Shown here: positions 63,001-64,000 of the stretch, in pieces
Layout: each line of letters opens with the position of its first letter
How positions within the stretch are numbered: position 1 is the first letter of the stretch
Assembly (NCBI GenBank): GCA_040882225.1
Contig: JBBEBR010000011.1
Coordinates: forward strand, 30,904-94,903
Direction of reading: 5' to 3'
From: Gracilimonas sp040882225
GTDB lineage: Bacteria; Bacteroidota; Rhodothermia; Balneolales; Balneolaceae
DNA: 64,000 nt
Made by a program: the position numbers and the translations under genes
Notes under the pieces: generated by a model
Database searches by the model: none
Told to the model about the DNA's origin: nothing
Seen by the model: the letters and a program-made list of their open reading frames with translations, nothing else

Positions 63001-64000
63001 GTTGAAATCACTCTATCTATTTCCGATGATGCCACTTTGGTGGGTACACTTTTTCAAAACTCTATCGATGGATTAGCCACATTTGATGATCTATATGTTA
63101 TTGAGCTAGGCGAAAATTATACGCTCTCTGCTGTATCCGAAAGTCTTGATTTGGCTGAAAGCAGCACCTTTAATATAACCCGCCGCTCCATTACCATCAC
63201 ATCTGAAGGAAAGAGCAAAACTTATGGCGATGATGATCCTGAATTGACCTACGAAATTACCAGTGGCACACTTATTCCCGATTTTGATCTTAGTGGTGAA
63301 CTTGGCCGTTCGGCAGGTGAAGATGTTAACACTTACGCAATCACACAAAATACTTTAACGAATGCCAATAACGGCAGCTATGATATCACCTTTGAGAGTG
63401 ATAATCTGGAAATTACTCCGCGCGACCTTTCTCTGAGCAATTTTACGGCTTCCGATAAAACCTATGATGGCACTCCTACAGCATCCGGCATCACCTTTGA
63501 TGATAGCCGCATAGAAGGTGATGATATAGATTTCGATTTTACAGCTGCGTTTGAAGATGCCGATGCAGGCGAGGATAAAACAGTAAATATTTCCGGTATT
63601 AGCATAAGTGGCGGAGAAGATGCAGCTAATTACAACCTGTTGACTGCCAGCGCGGAAGCAACCGTTGATATACATAAAAAAGAGCTTACTGCTGAATTTA
63701 CCACATCGCATAAAACGTATGACGGCACTACCACCGCTGCGATAGAAAGCCGAAGTGTAACCGGTGAGGTAGATGGTGATGATGTGGAACTGACAGGTGG
63801 AACAGCAGCCTTTGGCGATCAAAATGTGGGCACGGAAAAGACAGTGACACTGACTGGTGCAACCCTGAGTGGAGATGATGCTCATAACTACACACTTTCG
63901 GAAGATGCCATCACCACAACCGCCGATATCTCGGAAAAAGCCTTAACTATCACCGCCGAAGATAAATCCAAAGCTTATGACGGTTCAGCTTTCACCGCTT
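51022..64000 (+). CDS. Giant exported Ig-like/MBG/YDG repeat protein (partial, 3' end outside window)
   Basis: The frame is open from the ATG at 51022 to the last base, over 4,320 codons, with no stop. A GTG at 50983, directly after the OmpA stop, is an alternative start, but the ATG puts a good signal peptide first (MKKIFGLLFVIGFLALQNPV). An N-terminal unique domain (51091-51850) has DPNGDGYVSATTGGF. Then follow Ig-like domains, two IPT/TIG-like domains (53600-54170; SITPNTKYAGEAEF, LTLTGTNF), many invasin-type Ig-like repeats (54.2-63.2 kb; ITANPETITADG, LYDEYGN), an MBG domain from 63181 (SEGKSKTYGDDDPELTY) and YDG repeats (SDKTYDGTPTASG). It is likely a secreted or surface adhesin or filament. 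The sorting signal would be at the missing C-terminus. Confidence 0.9.
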   Translation, partial: MKKIFGLLFVIGFLALQNPVKVFGQATPGLIYKPATGIGTSILDPNGDGYVSATTGGFSYSDHTESEISFMPIYQTGAEGTRDVRTGPPGGHTDLVGQYGDGKKTAFMYYDAANNALLFRVRLAKQSKASKGYSFLFNTDFEQFGPKTANFSRNNPGFQYEVVLETNFRISVYDWSSGSANRVWSSPNLDDYFQKSISYKHYGQSGDNGYFYDFYIPLDDVPTTFRDELFDDFRVTVSTITNAQRGISGVISDILGSGSLNLQSECGGGIGSLNCTEVDPTTITPDIDIPLYDGDTSISGRLQEADESTVYIFVNNIQIGTTTVTDFTWELTGITALAENDVVKVRASSTGKKISSFTGNLTVLAQGEILTCSDASIGIATDKGGPNESLTGNTVNVPTGATVADLTIRAYSLDGSTILFSTDSEDSPNTTVTNTSNDPNSFYLGNPGPNGFYSNLGEIFITVQFNGQCESELTKFNGTTTPSSAPIINSTDVITSTNTIEGTHTSGDADIYLYINDQSNQIGFLSNTNHSGTWSIDVSSVNLQNGSKIFARAKVGSAPISEQSNIVVVGEGIEPDQSEAPQIVGDYVAGSNVTVEGFSTEEAGTEIKLYIDGVLEGSTEVTIDNTWELEVASLSDGNVLTATATAPQETESEPSEGVTVLAGTSAIPEITSALTIYSPEISGTSSASGTLAIYVDDGIIGTKEISGNWTFTDADAGQGSGYVQNELYQGATVTATLTEDGKPESDYSNGVLVTGITSFSIVAEGGGNIGTQVAGTAFDIDIDAREGADGTGDIFDEFVDNVLIYSVEAPVSNGLRVTDNFTAGSVTHETKFDDGAEDVVIRALFTDNPEITGASNTFLVNNPDDVTLTSITPNTKYAGEAEFELTLTGTNFVSSSVVRVNGADRTTEFVSSTQIKATILESDIESAGELDITVISPPPQGTGGETPPITFTVEDPPILTLTNVSPDNGDQFSTQNVTLTGTNLIGNGVTEVDFGDDIVVNSTSANEDYTEMIANITINEASTELNDRNVTVTNPAPDGGSDVLEEAFTVNASEYTKFIVTAPDDSPIDNQVAGESFEIKIIAADAADFPFDGFTGQVDLEFSDGSIDPVTTGNFVDGVWTGNVTVTKAGTDLNILATNGDGTGNQTGSSNNFNVNAAEAFQYFVTVDNETPQAGTDITVTAQLSDQNGNSVATSGKTVTWSSTNLGDGSFSSATSSTNSNGVATVTFTTSSTEGTDHKISATDGDGNTGQSSTITTTSAPPTKIVYISAEKTTTAGISTSLIAIELQDGNDNTRAATSNTTITLSSNSGTGVFRNQNNTGTVSQITIPAGVSSVSFRYRDTKAGIPEITADNDAFTSASQNVTIKVGAFNAFEWNLNSPQTNDVAFAGTNTLTITDQYGNIITDFDASVNPVTISTAGDLSSGDISGLDGAGNDIINQAGDFTNGVADLTVLGLTYTGPVGTGKLHSISGIVTSNSSDIEITAGTATKILVETANDGSGEVMGEQMITSGDTITVYAIARDASNNFVELIEDATWSLSEKTGVTDEDLVDNEDGSATFAGNVIGSAVINADSTGLTATPSGTITVEHGDAAKLAIATQPAGGASGDELTTQPVIEIQDAAGNVITDDNATEVSVAILSGNDGTLGGTTTATAENGIATFADLALAGTVSEDYKLQFSATELDPADSDPINLSAGLASQMTVSTQPEETVAGDTINGMPAVTITDSEGNAVSGIDVTVSINKTAFANGTFTQFTNASGIAEFNDLILDTADTGYQLTFNADVSGVDDVNSNNFDITPAAANQMVITQQPNPSTGNNNGSATSVGTVILQTQDEFGNASTIGLNAEQNVTVSLGTDPTSGAAVFAGTLTKDLQSGTAAFDDLTLDKDGTGFTLTFTSSSPVGLGTVISDPFNMQNVEDDSGFDVALAEAGNKTAGENFALDITNAIGADGNDLTGEINVTVTSDQAQDGEVFNVDVNFTAGSATLPGIKLTLAVVHQLNVDVTGVTSDKTVEVTVDPAPANAANSAITANPETITANGDDLSLVTITVKDEFENIRTAGGDDIFVETDLGSLSLLTDNENGTYTANLTGTTTGTATINGFFGTDNEGDSIGTAEVTLVAGAPAQISLSGPADVTAGEESGNFTLTVLDAQGNETNINQDTEFTLASQDEPGTASFSPAPVIISNGSSTGTFTYTNTKLGDGTHAIEATWNSGGDDLGSATSNIDVTAGELENFLVEKTDGGDIENQTAGESFAIKITARDANNNTLSGFTGTVNLSLNKSDLESGGGETAAFENGILNSHSIRIDTADTGYQISVINAGAGTEFGTSNSFDVNAAAASKLAITLQPAGGTGSEDGTPAGFGNVELETQDAFGNPSTVGLDTEQLVTVSLAVDASENAAALGGTKTLNIQSGTATYSDLTLNRDGAGYQLLFISELPVELDPITSDLFNMSGVEDVSGFDVALAEVGNKTAGVGFDLEITNAKGTNGENLEGEISVTVTSNHGQDDEIFNDDFTFTNGSATLSNAILTLADDHTLTIKVTGITGSETVEVTLISAPANAANSAITANPETITADGEDASVITITLYDEYGNLRAAGGDNVFAETDSGTLGTFTDNEDGTYSANLTGTTSGTAAISGFLGTDNEGDSIDTVEVTLEAGAPSTMLFTTSEQTITAGQNSSNITLELRDALNNTATAPEGGIVFDVSTDGAGEFRNTSDEDEITSVTIAENQSGISFRYYSETAGTDELTAADQNEEDGVGDASQSITIQAGAISVAETGSLLSGTDLNRIADGEEEATITLQLRDEFGNNIEEENVSVIFDATGGDLSTANTTTNAAGQASATLSSTTAGIFDITAKVDDSDNGTADADVTRGSPVQAVFAAGDITKVAFTTQPENATAGSTLNNVVVQLLDANDNVVETADIDISVTISDGTTLNGTKTVATVENGTATFSTLSVTEAGDNYTLTASVDGADPVITKNSDTFDITVAEANTANSTITANPETITADGEDASVITITLYDEYGNLRAAGGDNIFAETDRGTLGTLSDNEDGTYTANLTGNTAGTATISGYLGTDNEGALIGTAEVVMEAGAAAKITVTPASRSITAGERVSFEIIRFDENDNEVTAGELTVNLTGDSDSGDFFAGEVGGSEIASIDIADENSSITVWYTDTNSSETTPYDLTFNAGAGDLTQTAQITGISPNTANQITLAGPNEVTVGEVSEVFTITVLDAYGNETLTTLSTTFSLTTNTSGTGSYYSDSEGNSALAGNEITIGAGEGTAEFYYSDTEVNTGTVVTATQTTGDDIGSDSHSIDINSTNATKLAIADLTDPITAGTLGSFKVQIHDADDEQTPASGDITVNLSSDQAEGRFYTDADDFDSENPATNAISEITISQGDTQAELWYYGTSAGNHELTAEDNGEDLNSAAEITSVISANAAGLALTANPSSPVAGSNSTITAVVTDAFGNPIENEDVDFSIENGNGSFGGTFSGVSTNAAGEAAAVYQTSTTVETADLQAELNEDAAISDEISITSVAGDAAKYILTVSDETPEAGSEITVNAQLSDENDNAISDQGRTVNWSSNNGGSFASNSSQTNESGIAEIIFTVSGTSEVTQLITATDDVDSDITGTKSVTTNAGEVTQFTLSGPGDVEAGEVSTIFTITLQDSEGNTTTAGTGGITFNLSSTDSDAALFYEDEEGVGTLTTIDIAEGESSEGFYYSNELAGEKTLTAADNNEDDGLGSKTAQITVNPSDLHEFTVSGIVDPTTAGNENSVTVTALDEYGNTKTDYTGTITFTSSDGEAGLYSDYTFIVGDNGVKTFTDEIILRTAGEQWVQAADADKTGRQEDITVNPAEVDVSKTNTKLVIITNNVEANGTAEAEVRATLLDEFSNPIPGTSVTFSADGDAQIEDATGTTNQNGQITVAITNTTAEEVNVTALYGDGNTSIINGSPAEVTFVNGAAAKLAFVQNPSNAIAGDTLSPAITVQLLDALDNPVDTDNVEITLSISDDATLVGTLFQNSIDGLATFDDLYVIELGENYTLSAVSESLDLAESSTFNITRRSITITSEGKSKTYGDDDPELTYEITSGTLIPDFDLSGELGRSAGEDVNTYAITQNTLTNANNGSYDITFESDNLEITPRDLSLSNFTASDKTYDGTPTASGITFDDSRIEGDDIDFDFTAAFEDADAGEDKTVNISGISISGGEDAANYNLLTASAEATVDIHKKELTAEFTTSHKTYDGTTTAAIESRSVTGEVDGDDVELTGGTAAFGDQNVGTEKTVTLTGATLSGDDAHNYTLSEDAITTTADISEKALTITAEDKSKAYDGSAFTA
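56431..59640 (+). repeat. Large internal tandem duplication in the giant gene
   Basis: Segments spaced 1,608 bases apart match closely. A 53-base stretch is identical at 57070-57122 and 58678-58730, and GATGTAGCTCTTGCCGA occurs at 56785 and 58393. The protein units share GFDVALAE.GNKTAG and APANAANSAITANPETI. A third, partial copy of the ANPETITADGEDASVITIT unit begins near 59977, 1.3 kb further on. The outer limits of the duplication are estimates. Confidence 0.7.

Noticed and set aside
51750..63885. Many minus-strand frames of 60-190 codons within the giant gene
   Set aside because: They arise from the Thr/Ser/Ala/Gly-rich repeats on the plus strand and have low-complexity sequence. The plus frame is open throughout.

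Overview
The window looks like chromosome from a free-living, moderately AT-rich member of the Bacteroidota/Rhodothermota/Balneolota assemblage; Balneolota is my best guess by gene repertoire. Supporting signs are weak Shine-Dalgarno signals, frequent TTG starts, a Bacteroidota-type promoter (TAnnTTTG with an upstream TTG) in front of tRNA-Ser, a periplasmic-propeller hybrid two-component protein, YfhO, and a giant exported protein with MBG and YDG repeats. No database search was possible, so family names rest on motifs I can read.

Layout. 1-2.9 kb: end of a propeller-like protein, then Hsp20 and DnaK. 3.1-6.4 kb (minus strand): LysA and a TPR sensor kinase. 6.6-11.9 kb: an orphan TIM-barrel protein, a CPA2 antiporter with Usp domains, and an APC-type permease with EIIA-like and RCK_C-like tails. 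11.9-13.2 kb: HisS. 13.2-15.5 kb: an accessory island in which a MazEF-like pair and a Fic gene lie between three copies of a 34-bp direct repeat. 15.5-26.8 kb: surface glycan genes, namely a flippase, a WecF/WecE/acetyltransferase/WecD-like set for dTDP-Fuc4NAc (as in enterobacterial common antigen), a methyltransferase, and a minus-strand operon gatC-yfhO-GT4-wecB. 27-30 kb: HPr, EI and a phosphoglucose/phosphomannose isomerase, with no sugar-specific PTS component. 30.3-31.9 kb: two exported ferritin-like proteins. 32.2-35.0 kb: birA, tilS, hpt. 35.05 kb: tRNA-Ser(GCU) followed by two decayed copies of its own 3' half. 35.5-44.9 kb: rarA, a HisKA_2 sensor kinase, a small beta-barrel protein, Rel, then HU-ruvX-def-fmt and an ankyrin protein. 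45-64 kb: a propeller hybrid two-component protein with a degenerate kinase, an OmpA-family protein, and a giant exported Ig-like repeat protein that runs off the window after more than 4,300 codons.

How the parts fit. Housekeeping blocks (DnaK, HisS, TilS/Hpt, Rel, RuvX/Def/Fmt) surround two accessory zones, the toxin/Fic plus glycan zone and the giant surface protein zone. The most unusual items are the repeat-bounded MazEF/Fic modules with a two-site palindromic operator before fic, the Fuc4NAc module, the permease with a His-retaining EIIA-like tail near a PTS that lacks sugar EIIs, the kinase-dead hybrid regulator directly upstream of the OmpA/giant-protein pair, and the serial duplication behind tRNA-Ser.
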